A stretch of DNA of 64,000 bases from Pseudomonadota bacterium (GCA_005776725.1 SXOO01000174.1:1-64000); one strand, 5' to 3'; shown: positions 18,891-27,435, counted from the stretch's first letter. Made by a program: numbers and translations. Notes: generated from the letters alone by a model not told the origin.

Positions 18891-19003
18891 ATCACTCGCC
18901 CCCCTAACTCAGCCCTGCCCTGCACCGAAGGAGCACGCGGGGGCTATGCGACCCCCGCCGGTGGGGCCGTCCCCCGCCAGCCACGGAACCAGGGGGAGAC
19001 ACC

Positions 19004-20563
19004 ATGCGCACCAGCACAACCGTACGACGCGTCGCCGGCCTTGGCCTCATGCTCACGAGCCTCGCCTGTGGCGAGGAGGCCAGCACGCTCACTTTCGATC
19101 GCGACTGTACGGGCGAGGCCGCGCTCGGCGCCGACTGCGACGGGCCCTCACCCGCCAGCGCGCACCACGGGACCGTCCTTGCGCTCGCCAGCGTGTGCGA
19201 GCAGCGAGTGGTGGGCTCGCTCGACAGCTGCCAGACGACGGTCTCGCTCCGCGATGCCGCCGTTGCGGCGTGCGCGGCTGACGGGCTCGCCGCTGGCCCC
19301 GTGGGCTTCGCGAAGCCCTGCAGCGACGGCAAATGGCACCTTGCCGAGGTGTCGTGCTGCGGGCTCCCGCCGGAGCCCGAGGCCCCGGTCTGCGAGTCCG
19401 TGGTCGAGGCGAGCGCCGTGTGTCAGAGCGAAGCCGACTTCAAGGCGCTGGCGCGGGTCCGCTGCGGCGGCGCCCACCGGGTCACCGACGTGGCCGTGGG
19501 CGGCGCCTGCGGTAGCGGCTGGAAGTTCGGCAAGTTCACCTGCTGCGACGCGCCCGGGGTCGAGCTCCCCGATCCGGTCGACGTCGTGGCCAAGGATGGC
19601 CCCTGCGGCACGGCCACGTTCGTCCTGGACAACGCCTGCGCCAAGCCCGCTGCCCTCCGCGACGAGGCAACCCGGATCTGCGACGAGGCGGGACGACGCG
19701 TCACCGACGTGCGCTTCGTCGGCTCGTGCGGGGACGGCGCCTTCGCCACGGCGACGGTGTCCTGTTGTGACCTGCCGGAGGCGACGGACAAGCCCGCCGC
19801 GGTGTGCGCATCGGGCCTGGCCGGTGGCCCCTCCGCTTGCGCGACCGTGGAGGCCTGGCGGCAACACGCCGCCTCGTCGTGCGCCGCCCAGGGCCTCGTC
19901 GCGAGCGCTGTCGACACCTTCGGAGCGTGCGCTGACGGCAAGACCCAATACGCCCGCTTCTCCTGCTGCCCCGCGCTCGCGGAGGAAGAGAAGTGCGTCG
20001 TGGCGGACCTGGGCGGAGGCAGCTACTGCGCCCCGGCGGAGGCCTGGGCGGCCGCGGCCAAGTCGCACTGCCAGGAGTCGGGTCGCGCGGTCGAGGCCAT
20101 CGGTGTGGTTCAGAGCTGCGGTCCCGGCCTCTGGCGGGGCGCCAAGGTCGGCTGCTGCGCCGCCCCACCGCCGGCCGTCCCCGCTATCCCGAACCCGCAC
20201 GCCGCCGTCTGCACCGACTCAGACCTGCTGGCGCCGGTCTGCCGACCGGAGCGGGAGTGGGCGGACGTGGCGCGGCTCACGTGCGATCAGCGCGGCGCCG
20301 CTGTGGACCAGCTGACGCTGCTCTCCGGGTGTCACGGGGGTGCGCTGGGTGCGCGGGTCCGCTGCTGCAGCCCAGGCGCGTCACCGGTGTGCGAGAAGCG
20401 CGCCATCAGCCTCGATACGTCGTGCATCGGCCGCTCCAGCGCCGAGAAGCTGGCGCAGAAGGCGTGCGCGGCCTCGGGCAAGTCGTTCGGTGGCCTCGTG
20501 AGCTTCGCGGGCTGCGAGGGAGGCCAGGGAGGCACGGGCTTCAGCTACAAGTGCTGCCCCTAG
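19004..20563 (+). CDS. Cys-rich repeat lipoprotein (seven CC-terminated repeats), unknown function
   Basis: 519 residues with a lipoprotein signal ending LTSLAC (Cys22). The mature part consists of seven ~65-residue units, each with a Cys-x-Cys spacing pattern and closing in a Cys pair: VSCCGLP, FTCCDAP, VSCCDLP, FSCCPAL, VGCCAAP, VRCCSPG and YKCCP. Each unit also has a central (S/G)CxxG motif and a helix rich in Ala/Glu/Arg. The even and regular Cys content suggests disulphide-stabilised extracellular modules on the cell surface or outer-membrane inner leaflet. I do not recognise the family. It is preceded by gggggag ahead of ATG 19004. The stop shares the CTAG with the lspA stop on the other strand. 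Confidence 0.75.
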   Translation: MRTSTTVRRVAGLGLMLTSLACGEEASTLTFDRDCTGEAALGADCDGPSPASAHHGTVLALASVCEQRVVGSLDSCQTTVSLRDAAVAACAADGLAAGPVGFAKPCSDGKWHLAEVSCCGLPPEPEAPVCESVVEASAVCQSEADFKALARVRCGGAHRVTDVAVGGACGSGWKFGKFTCCDAPGVELPDPVDVVAKDGPCGTATFVLDNACAKPAALRDEATRICDEAGRRVTDVRFVGSCGDGAFATATVSCCDLPEATDKPAAVCASGLAGGPSACATVEAWRQHAASSCAAQGLVASAVDTFGACADGKTQYARFSCCPALAEEEKCVVADLGGGSYCAPAEAWAAAAKSHCQESGRAVEAIGVVQSCGPGLWRGAKVGCCAAPPPAVPAIPNPHAAVCTDSDLLAPVCRPEREWADVARLTCDQRGAAVDQLTLLSGCHGGALGARVRCCSPGASPVCEKRAISLDTSCIGRSSAEKLAQKACAASGKSFGGLVSFAGCEGGQGGTGFSYKCCP

Positions 20564-21132
20564 GCGGCCCGAGCCGCGGCCGCTTCGGCCTTGGCCTGAC
20601 GTGACGAGGCGATCACCACCAAGACGGCGCCCGCCAGGATCGCGATGTCAGCCACGTTGAATACCGGGTAACGCTGCGGGATGAACGGCAGCGACTCGTG
20701 GCCCGGCAGGTCGAAGTCGAAGTACATGAAGTCGCGTACCCAGCCGAAGCGGATGCGATCCCAGAGGTTGCCGATCGCGCCCGAGGCGACGAGGCCCAGC
20801 CCAACAAGCAAGAGCCGCTCCGTGACCTGCGCCCGGTACACGTAGAGCATCATCACCCCCAGCGCGAAGAGCCCAACCACCGTGAGCAGCAGCGTGTTGC
20901 CCGACAACATGCTGAAGGCGGCGCCGTGGTTCACGGCCCACTTCCACGCGAACACGCCCTCGATGAGCGGGACCACGGGCGTGGGCATGCCCGGGGTGTA
21001 GCCCGCCGGCATGACCGTGGCCTCGGCCCAGTTCTTGGACCAGAGGTCGAGCACGAGGCCGGCCACCAGGCAGATATAGAAGATGGATTTCCCTCGCCAC
21101 ATCGGGTCGAGCGGAGGTACGGCGAGCGTCAT
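20560..21132 (-). CDS. lspA: Lipoprotein signal peptidase (signal peptidase II)
   Basis: A 190-residue aspartyl protease of the inner membrane that cleaves prolipoproteins ahead of the lipidated Cys. It has four hydrophobic segments and the two catalytic regions: GNLWDRIRFGWVRDF (Asp134) and FNVADIAI (Asp162). The NHGAAFSML segment, conserved as N-x-GaAF-g in the family, is at 69-76. The periplasmic loop at about 40-58 is longer than in E. coli. It lies between two genes for Cys-rich lipoprotein-like proteins, tail-to-tail with the first. The stops overlap by 4 bases (CTAG serves both strands). Confidence 0.92.
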   Translation of the reverse strand: MTLAVPPLDPMWRGKSIFYICLVAGLVLDLWSKNWAEATVMPAGYTPGMPTPVVPLIEGVFAWKWAVNHGAAFSMLSGNTLLLTVVGLFALGVMMLYVYRAQVTERLLLVGLGLVASGAIGNLWDRIRFGWVRDFMYFDFDLPGHESLPFIPQRYPVFNVADIAILAGAVLVVIASSRQAKAEAAAARAA

Positions 21133-21261
21133 GGGCCGCGAGGCTAATGGCTGCCCGGGGGCTGAGCAAGCTCACAGTGCAACACCCAAGGTCAGGGCGC
21201 CCGAGGCGCCGGTAGAGGGCGCCGAGCCGGCCGGGGTAGCCAGCACACCGGGTCATGGGCA

Positions 21262-21374
21262 ACCCACCCGGCAGCAACCCTCTTTCGTTGCGAATATTTT
21301 GCAGCAAAAACAATGACTTCATAGAAACTCACCCGGGTGGGTCAAAAAAGACCTTAGCGCCTCCGGGTGGGTCA
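21262..21374. promoter_or_regulatory. Repeated ccgggtgggt motif upstream of flagellin gene
   Basis: The 411-base gap 21133-21543 holds no gene. Within it the 12-mer ccgggtgggtca occurs at 21333-21344 and 21363-21374, 30 bases apart (about three helical turns). The reverse complement of its first ten bases (acccacccgg) lies at 21262-21271. The stretch 21288-21330 between them is markedly AT-rich for this genome (gaatattttgc, aaaaac). This arrangement fits binding sites for a regulator around a promoter for the flagellin gene. No clear sigma-54 or sigma-28 box could be fixed. Confidence 0.4.
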
Positions 21375-21543
21375 CGTTCACCCCAGACGGAAGCGAGGTG
21401 CTTCCAGAGTCCGGCGGAAACGCCGGGGGACGCGACGAAGGCTTCCGAGGCCAATCGAGTGTCCCGACACCGCCCCGAGGGGCAGAAGCCAGACAGCCAT
21501 CCGAGTGGCCGGCCGGCTTCGAAGAACGTCAGGGAGAACACCA

Positions 21544-22377
21544 ATGATCTCAATCATGACCAACGTGGCTAGTCTCGAAGGACAGCGACACCTCAACAAC
21601 AGCAGCCGCTCGCTCAATCAGGCCCTCCAGCGCCTGGCGTCCGGCTACCGCATCAACTCCGCCATGGACGACGCCGCCGGGCTGGGCGTGAGCGAGAACA
21701 TGCGGGCTCAGATCCGTGGCCTGGGGCAGGCCTCGCGGAACGCCATGGACGGGCTCGGCGTGGTGCAGACCGCGGAGGCCGCGATGGGCGAGATCTCCAA
21801 CGCCGTGATCCGGATGCGAGAGCTGACGGTGCAGGCGGCCTCGGATGGCCTCAGCGACATCCAGCGCGGCTACATCAACACCGAGTTCAACGAGCTCATC
21901 GCCGAAATCAACCGGACCACGGCCTCGACGGTGTTCAACGGCAACACCCTCCTCGACGGCACCTTCTCGACACAGGGCCTGGACTTCCAGGTGGGCTTCG
22001 AGGCCGGAGCGAACTTCCGCATCACCGTCGAGATCAAAGACGTGTCCACCGTGGGCCTCGGCTTCACGGGCACTGAGTCACTGGACAGCAAGGTCAACGC
22101 GCTGGCCACCATGGACGTCCTCGACGCCGCGCTGAACACGCTGTCGGAGGCTCGCGCCGGCCTCGGCGCCAAGGGCAACCGACTCACGATGGCCCATTCA
22201 GGAGTAGAGTCGATGCGCGAGAACCTCTCAACGGCCAACAGCCGCATCCGCGACACCGACATGGCCGCGGAGAGCGCCGCGCTCACTCGAGGTCAGGTGC
22301 TCGTGCAGGCGGGCACGGCGATGCTCGCCCAGGCCAACAGCACCCCGCAGAACGCCCTCCGACTCCTGCAGTCGTAA
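21544..22377 (+). CDS. fliC: Flagellin
   Basis: 277 residues, a short flagellin consisting almost only of the D0 and D1 domains. The N-terminal part has LNNSSRSLNQALQRLASGYRINSAMDDAAGLG, the hallmark SGxRINSAxDDAAG helix. The C-terminal part has the matching SRIRDTDMAAES and QANSTPQNALRLLQS ending. The variable outer domain is reduced to about 60 residues (TGTESLDSKV). It is exported by the flagellar type III apparatus and polymerises into the filament. ATG 21544 is preceded by AGGGAGA at 21531-21537. No other flagellar genes are in the window, so the gene is an island under its own promoter. Confidence 0.93.
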   Translation: MISIMTNVASLEGQRHLNNSSRSLNQALQRLASGYRINSAMDDAAGLGVSENMRAQIRGLGQASRNAMDGLGVVQTAEAAMGEISNAVIRMRELTVQAASDGLSDIQRGYINTEFNELIAEINRTTASTVFNGNTLLDGTFSTQGLDFQVGFEAGANFRITVEIKDVSTVGLGFTGTESLDSKVNALATMDVLDAALNTLSEARAGLGAKGNRLTMAHSGVESMRENLSTANSRIRDTDMAAESAALTRGQVLVQAGTAMLAQANSTPQNALRLLQS

Positions 22378-22382
22378 CGCGT

Positions 22383-22418
22383 GTGAGCGCTCGCCCATCC
22401 GGCGCGCGCTCCGCTCAC
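22383..22418 (+). terminator. Possible hairpin terminator after flagellin gene
   Basis: The inverted repeat gtgagcg/cgctcac (22383-22389 and 22412-22418) begins five bases after the flagellin stop. No T-run follows, so it would not be a classical intrinsic terminator; it may instead stabilise the mRNA 3' end. Confidence 0.3.
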
Positions 22419-22527
22419 CGCCGCGCTCAACCGAGTACCGGCGGCCGATCACAACTGTCGACGGCGCCCCTGGGGAACAGGCGTCGTTGAGAATCCCTGA
22501 CGTATGTACCCCGCAGCTCCACTCGGA

Positions 22528-22571
22528 GAGCGTGCCCGGTCGAAGCCGCAAGGCGACGACCGGGCACGCTC
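22528..22571 (+). other. Long perfect hairpin capped by a GNRA tetraloop; candidate structured RNA
   Basis: A perfect 15-bp inverted repeat (22528-22542 with 22557-22571, arms gagcgtgcccggtcg) encloses 14 bases that form an AA/GA internal loop and a gcc-gcaa-ggc stem with a GCAA tetraloop on the plus strand. It lies in the 424-base gap 22378-22801, which has no gene but holds several other inverted repeats. Smaller stems are cgacg/cgtcg (22459-22463, 22482-22486) and the junction at 22610-22678. The GNRA cap suggests an RNA rather than a DNA site. There is no match to a family I can name. Confidence 0.5.
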
Positions 22572-22609
22572 GGAGCCTTCTCGCGCCAGCGAGGGGCCGA
22601 GCGTCGAGC

Positions 22610-22678
22610 AGCGTGAGTCGGGATTCGAACTCCGCAGGGCCCACGCCCTGCTCCCCGAGGGACCGGTGGTCCCACGCT
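22610..22678. other. Cloverleaf-like multi-stem inverted repeats
   Basis: An outer stem agcgtg/cacgct (22610-22615, 22673-22678) encloses gcaggg/ccctgc (22634-22639, 22646-22651) and gggacc/ggtccc (22659-22664, 22668-22673). On the minus strand the sequence gttcgaatcc (22630-22621) mimics a tRNA T-loop. However, the flanking bases do not form a 5-bp T-stem and the anticodon arm is absent, so I do not call a tRNA. Confidence 0.35.
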
Positions 22679-22801
22679 CCTCACGAGGGCCGTAGCTGGC
22701 CCAAGGGCGCTGAGGCGAGTAGCATCAGAGGGTCGCGCCTCGCTCGGCTCACACGGCCCGTGTGTCCGCCCGCGGCGCTCCCCGAGTGTTCGAGAGGCGA
22801 C

Positions 22802-25800
22802 ATGACGTCCAGTATTTCCAAAGTCGCGCCCCCCAACGAGGGCTCCTTGTCCCCCGCTCGCGCCGGCGCTCGGGTCACCCGAAGGCCCCGCCCAGTCGGC
22901 GCAAGCGTCCTCGCGTTCTTGCGTGTCGCGGGGCTAGCGCTCTTGGTCGCTGTCGGGACGCCGTGGGGCTGCTCGAACGACGAGCCCGCGATAGACCTCG
23001 GCCGCGATGTTGCCGACAGCGATGTCCCAGCCGTCGGGGCCGATCTCGGCGCGTGCTGCTTGGCAGGTGCCTCGATTCTGGACCCGACCTGCAGCCTCTT
23101 CACGTCCGAGGAGTGTGTCGTGAGAGGCGGCGCCCACCAGGGCGCGGGCTCCTCGTGCGCCTCCATCACCTGCCCGGTCCCCGACGACGGCGCCTGCTGC
23201 CAACCGGACGGCTCTTGCACGCTCGGGAAGCGGTCGCAGTGTGAGAAGACCGGAGGCATCTTCGACGGCCACGCGAGCTGCGCCGAGGCCACGACCTGCG
23301 CCGAGCTCACCCTCGGCGCCTGTTGCAACGCGGCGGGGTGCTCTCAGGGCACAGCCGAAGCGTGCGACGGCACCTTCACAGAGGGCGTCCTGTGCACGCC
23401 CGGGCACTGCGCCCAAACCGTGAAGGGGGCGTGTTGCTTCGAACAGGGCGGGTGCAGCGAGTCGACCGAGACACAATGCTCGGCCGATGGCGGCGCGTTC
23501 ACGGCGGGCGGCAGCTGCGCCGACTGCCAGCCCCCGAAGACCCTCGGCTGCTGTACTACGAGCGGCACCTGCCTCCTCGCTACGCGGAAGACCTGCGAGG
23601 GGAACGGCGGCGTCAGCGTGGCGCAGCCGGACTGCACGGCCATCGACTGCGGCGCCCTCCCCACCACCGGGGCCTGTTGCAGCGCTGCGGGATGCCAGCT
23701 GACCACCGCGGATGCGTGTAACGGCACCTTCACGATCGGCACCTGCGCCGAGGCCGCCTGTACCCCCGTGGGCACGTGCTGCGCGCTGGACGGCAGCTGC
23801 GCGGAGACCACGGTCGACGGCTGCTCCGGGGCCTTTACGGCGGGCGCCGCTTGCGCGTCCACGGTGTGCTCGGCGCCGGTCGAGGACGGCGCCTGCTGCG
23901 TGGGCGGGGCCTGCACGATCACCTCCAGTGTGGCCTGCGCAGGCACCTTCTCGGCCGGCGTGGCCTGCAGCACGGTGTCGTGCGACGCGCCAAGCGGCGC
24001 GTGCTGCGCGGCCGACGGGACGTGCACGACCACCCCGGCAGCCGCTTGCGACGGCGCTCACACCGAGGGCGCGGAGTGCTCGGACGTGCCCTGCTCGCCC
24101 GCCGACTTCGGAGCGTGCTGCGCGTCCGGGCTCTGCACCTTTGGCGCTGCCGCCGGGTGTACGGCGCCCGAGGCGGTCTTCACGAAGGGTGAACAGTGTA
24201 GCGAAGTGCCGTGCGTCGCGCCGACCGGGGCGTGCTGCGCCGCCGATGGGTCATGCGCGACCACCACGAAGGGCTCGTGTTCTGGGGCGTTCACGGCCGG
24301 CTCGACTTGCGCGGCGGCGGGTTGTACCGCCCCAGTAACAGGCGCCTGCTGCGTCGCGGGCGCGTGCTCCATCACCACACAGGAAGCATGCGCTGGCGCG
24401 TTCACGGCCGGCTCGACTTGCGCGGCGGCGGGTTGTACCCCCCCAGTAACCGGCGCCTGCTGCGTCGAGGGCGCGTGCTCCATCACCACACAGGAAGCGT
24501 GCGCTGGCGTCTTCACGGCAGGCTCGACCTGCGCGGCTGCGGGTTGTACCGCCCCGGCGACCGGCGCCTGCTGCGCCGCGGGCACCTGCTCGATCACCGC
24601 GGCTACGGCGTGCTCCGGCACCTACTCCGCTGGGAAGGTTTGCGCAGAGATCACCTGCGCCGGCCCAACGAACGGCTCCTGCTGTAAACCGGACGGGACC
24701 TGCTTCGTCACCACGTTGATCGGCTGCACCGCCAACGCCGGCAGCTGGTCGGGCGGCAAGACGTGCTTGCAAACCACCTGCGCCGCGCCCACGGGTTCCT
24801 GCTGCGCCGGCGGGGCGTGCACTACCGAGACGGCGGCCAAGTGCTCCGCGAAGGCCGGCGTATTCACGGCCGGCGCCAGCTGCACTGCCGCCTCTTGCGC
24901 AGCGCCCACCGGGGCCTGCTGCGCCGGCGGGGCGTGCACAACGGAGACGGCGGCCACGTGCTCGGCGAAGGCCGGCGTGTTCACCGTCGGCGCGAGCTGC
25001 ACCGACGCCTCTTGCGCAGCGCCCACCGGGGCCTGCTGCACCTCCGGGGTCTGCACCACGAGCACCGCGGCCGGCTGCACCGGGACGTTCTCGAGCGGCA
25101 AGGCCTGCAGCGAGGTGGCCTGCGCGCCCGCGAACGGCTCGTGCTGCAAGCCCGACGGCACCTGCTTCGTCACGACGGCGCTCGGGTGCAGCGCCAATGG
25201 CGGAACCTACGCGGCCGGAAAGACCTGCCTCAATACGACCTGCTCGGCGCCCACCGGGGCGTGCTGTAACAACGGTGCCTGCACTACCAGCACCGCGGCG
25301 CAGTGCACCGGGCAGGGTGGGACGTTCTCCGCCGGAGTGGCATGCACCGACACGACCTGCACGGCGACTCAGGGGGCCTGTTGCCGCACCGACGGGACGT
25401 GCTCGGTCACCACTTCGTCCGGCTGCGCCACGTTGGGTGGCACCTATTCTCTCGGAAAGACCTGCAGCCAGGTGACGTGCTCGCAGCCGCCCGCGAACGG
25501 CGCGTGCTGCAAACCCGATGGGACCTGCTTCGTCACCACGTCGATCGGGTGCACCGCGAACTCTGGTGTCTACAACGCTGGGCTCAGCTGTACACAGGTC
25601 AGCTGCGCCGCACCACCGACGAACGGCGCCTGCTGCAAGCCGGACGGCACCTGCTTCGTCACGACGGAGCTCGGCTGCAAGGCCAACTCGGGCACCTACA
25701 ACGCTGGCAAGACCTGTCTCCAGGTCACCTGCCCGAAGCCGACGAAGCCGTGCTGCGCCCTGGGCGGCTGCGCGTTGCTCTCCGAGTCGGCGTGCGCCGC

Positions 25801-26098
25801 CGCCGGTGGCACAGTCGGGACCGGAGCGACGTGCACCGGCGCCTGCGGCACGCCCACGGACGGCGCGTGTTGCGCGCCCACCGGCGACTGCTTCTCCACG
25901 AGCCAGTCCAACTGCCAGTCCGTCTCTGGGACGTTCACCACCGGCAAGGCGTGCGCCGAGGTGTCGTGTCCCACGCTCGTCAGCTTCGCTTGCTGCCTTC
26001 CGAACGGCAGCTGCCAGAACACCAGCCTCACCGCCTGCGCGAACCAGGGGGGCTCCTACCAGGCCCCGTCGACCTGCGGCCCAGATACCTGCAACTAG
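22802..26098 (+). CDS. Giant Cys-rich GACC-repeat secreted protein
   Basis: 1098 residues. ATG 22802 follows gagagg at 22792-22797. The N-terminus has an Arg-rich segment then a hydrophobic stretch (VLAFLRVAGLALLVAVGTPWGC), a signal with a possible but non-canonical lipobox at Cys57. The rest is about 26 units of 35-42 residues. Each opens with GACC or GSCC, then a short loop (xPDGTC or xxGAC), a TTxxxC strand, GxFTAG and a closing Cys motif. There are six Cys per typical unit, in paired positions. GACC-type modules of this kind also occur in planctomycete surface proteins, as far as I recall. Function is unknown; a disulphide-rich surface or matrix polymer is plausible. Three neighbouring units are nearly identical in DNA. 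Confidence 0.8.
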   Translation: MTSSISKVAPPNEGSLSPARAGARVTRRPRPVGASVLAFLRVAGLALLVAVGTPWGCSNDEPAIDLGRDVADSDVPAVGADLGACCLAGASILDPTCSLFTSEECVVRGGAHQGAGSSCASITCPVPDDGACCQPDGSCTLGKRSQCEKTGGIFDGHASCAEATTCAELTLGACCNAAGCSQGTAEACDGTFTEGVLCTPGHCAQTVKGACCFEQGGCSESTETQCSADGGAFTAGGSCADCQPPKTLGCCTTSGTCLLATRKTCEGNGGVSVAQPDCTAIDCGALPTTGACCSAAGCQLTTADACNGTFTIGTCAEAACTPVGTCCALDGSCAETTVDGCSGAFTAGAACASTVCSAPVEDGACCVGGACTITSSVACAGTFSAGVACSTVSCDAPSGACCAADGTCTTTPAAACDGAHTEGAECSDVPCSPADFGACCASGLCTFGAAAGCTAPEAVFTKGEQCSEVPCVAPTGACCAADGSCATTTKGSCSGAFTAGSTCAAAGCTAPVTGACCVAGACSITTQEACAGAFTAGSTCAAAGCTPPVTGACCVEGACSITTQEACAGVFTAGSTCAAAGCTAPATGACCAAGTCSITAATACSGTYSAGKVCAEITCAGPTNGSCCKPDGTCFVTTLIGCTANAGSWSGGKTCLQTTCAAPTGSCCAGGACTTETAAKCSAKAGVFTAGASCTAASCAAPTGACCAGGACTTETAATCSAKAGVFTVGASCTDASCAAPTGACCTSGVCTTSTAAGCTGTFSSGKACSEVACAPANGSCCKPDGTCFVTTALGCSANGGTYAAGKTCLNTTCSAPTGACCNNGACTTSTAAQCTGQGGTFSAGVACTDTTCTATQGACCRTDGTCSVTTSSGCATLGGTYSLGKTCSQVTCSQPPANGACCKPDGTCFVTTSIGCTANSGVYNAGLSCTQVSCAAPPTNGACCKPDGTCFVTTELGCKANSGTYNAGKTCLQVTCPKPTKPCCALGGCALLSESACAAAGGTVGTGATCTGACGTPTDGACCAPTGDCFSTSQSNCQSVSGTFTTGKACAEVSCPTLVSFACCLPNGSCQNTSLTACANQGGSYQAPSTCGPDTCN
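24291..24623. repeat. 111-bp tandem repeat within the GACC-repeat gene
   Basis: The segment starting tcacggccgg recurs at 24291, 24402 and (with one change) 24513, an exact 111-base spacing equal to one 37-residue protein unit. Sequence between copies is nearly identical, unlike the more diverged units elsewhere in the gene, so these copies arose by recent duplication or gene conversion. Confidence 0.85.
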
Positions 26099-26170
26099 GG
26101 GCCCAGCACGGCCAGCCGCACGGCACCGTCGGCGGCCATCGTGGGAAGCCCAAGGGTTGCGCTCGTCAAG

Positions 26171-26199
26171 TTGACCCTGGGACGTGAAACTGGTTTCTT
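26171..26199 (+). promoter_or_regulatory. Weak candidate promoter of the CoA-ester operon
   Basis: ttgacc (26171-26176) is followed after 17 bases by tttctt (26194-26199). The -35 is good, the -10 poor. It lies about 70 bases ahead of the first gene of the 26.3-32.2 kb operon, in a 170-base gap otherwise without features. Confidence 0.25.
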
Positions 26200-26268
26200 T
26201 GCCTCGCTGAGCGACCGATGCACCCCCAAGTCGGGGGGCGTCAGGACAACGCTCCGGGAGACTTCCGC

Positions 26269-27429
26269 ATGACGATCAAGGCCGACGCTTGGGTCCTCCA
26301 CGCAGGTGATGGAAGCAATCCTCCGACACGCGCCGAGTTGCGCCGGGAGGTGTTCGAATTCGACGACATCCGCGCCGACGAGGTGCTGGTGGAGCCGCTC
26401 TTCGGCTGCTGGGAAGGCAATATGGGCCATGCGCTCGACCGCCTCCCAGTCGACATCTGCCTCCAACGCAAGGAGCCCCGGATCGTGTTCGGCAACGCCG
26501 GCGTGGTGCGGGTGGTGTCGTGTGGCAAGGACGTGAAGACCGTCGAGCCTGGGCAGAAGGCCATCGTGTTCTGCGTCGGCGTCGAGGACGAGTGGGGATA
26601 CCCGAAGAAGATCTACGGCTACGACGCGCCCAACAGCATCGGGATCCTGGCGACCAAGACGAAGCTGCGCGATCGCCAGCTCATCCCCATCCCCGACGAC
26701 ACCAAGCACAGCCTGGAGCAGTGGGCGGCGTTCTCTCTGCGGTACATCACGGCGTGGTCCAACTGGGAGCTCGCCTACGGCACCTTCAGGCTCTTGGTCC
26801 CGGAGTGGGAGCTGCCCACCCCCAACGTCTGGGGCTGGGGTGGCGGCGTGACGCTCGGCGAGCTCGACCTGGCGCGGAAGCGGCACGGCTGTAACGCCAT
26901 CATGCTCAGCGCCAACGAGATTCGGCTCGAGACCATCCGCAAGGTCGGGATCCAGGCGATCGATCGCCGCGAGTTCGGCAAGCTGTCGTTCGACGACAAG
27001 AAGTTCGCGCAAGACCCCGAGTACGCTGCGGCCTACAGGCAGGCCGAGGAGAAGTTCCTCACCCGCGTGCGGGAGATCACGAAGGGCCGGATGGTGCAGA
27101 TCTTCATCGACTACGTCGGCGGGCCGGTCTACCGACCCACTCTGAAGGCGTTGTCGCGGGAGGGTGTGATCACCACGGCCGGCTGGAAGGAGGGCATGAA
27201 GCTCTCGTCCATCCGCGCGATCGAGTGCATCGATCGCCACCAGCACATCCACACGCACTACGCGCGCTACCAGCAGGGCGTGTCGGCCGTGGCCTACGCC
27301 GAGCCCAACGGCTGGATGCCGATCGTCGACGAACGGGTCTATAACTTCGACGAGATCCCCGAGCTCGTGGCAGCCTACGACAACGATCTGGTCAACTGCT
27401 TCCCGTGTTACGCGGTGAACCCGAGCTGA
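26269..27429 (+). CDS. Medium-chain dehydrogenase/reductase (zinc-type ADH-like, distantly crotonyl-CoA-reductase-like)
   Basis: 386 residues from ATG 26269, with gggag nine bases upstream; an earlier in-frame ATG at 26218 lacks a site. The fold is MDR: an N-terminal GroES-like part (ADEVLVEPLFGCWEGNM), then a Rossmann part with VWGWGGGVTLGEL and a long insert QDPEYAAAYRQAEEKFL before GRMVQIFIDYVGGPVYRPTLKAL. The insert and the following GGxxTTAG-like strand recall crotonyl-CoA carboxylase/reductase. However, the N-terminus and the expected CO2-binding residues cannot be matched, so a CCR call would be unsafe. It is first in a tight four-gene operon with CitE-like, Mcd-like and Ecm-like genes. 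It probably reduces an enoyl-CoA or related ester; the substrate is unknown. Confidence 0.65.
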   Translation: MTIKADAWVLHAGDGSNPPTRAELRREVFEFDDIRADEVLVEPLFGCWEGNMGHALDRLPVDICLQRKEPRIVFGNAGVVRVVSCGKDVKTVEPGQKAIVFCVGVEDEWGYPKKIYGYDAPNSIGILATKTKLRDRQLIPIPDDTKHSLEQWAAFSLRYITAWSNWELAYGTFRLLVPEWELPTPNVWGWGGGVTLGELDLARKRHGCNAIMLSANEIRLETIRKVGIQAIDRREFGKLSFDDKKFAQDPEYAAAYRQAEEKFLTRVREITKGRMVQIFIDYVGGPVYRPTLKALSREGVITTAGWKEGMKLSSIRAIECIDRHQHIHTHYARYQQGVSAVAYAEPNGWMPIVDERVYNFDEIPELVAAYDNDLVNCFPCYAVNPS

Positions 27430-27435
27430 GGCTTC

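Noticed and set aside
20560..20563. CTAG shared by two stop codons as a special signal
   Set aside because: CTAG is its own reverse complement, so tail-to-tail TAG overlap is a simple packing outcome and needs no further function.
22610..22690. tRNA gene on the minus strand with a gttcgaatcc T-loop
   Set aside because: The flanking bases do not pair as a 5-bp T-stem (three of five positions mismatch), no anticodon arm of 5+7 can be placed, and the inner stems are six bases long with unsuitable loops.
26269..27429. Crotonyl-CoA carboxylase/reductase (ccr)
   Set aside because: Only the general MDR fold and an insert resemble CCR. The N-terminus and CO2-site residues could not be aligned, so I keep the broader MDR call.
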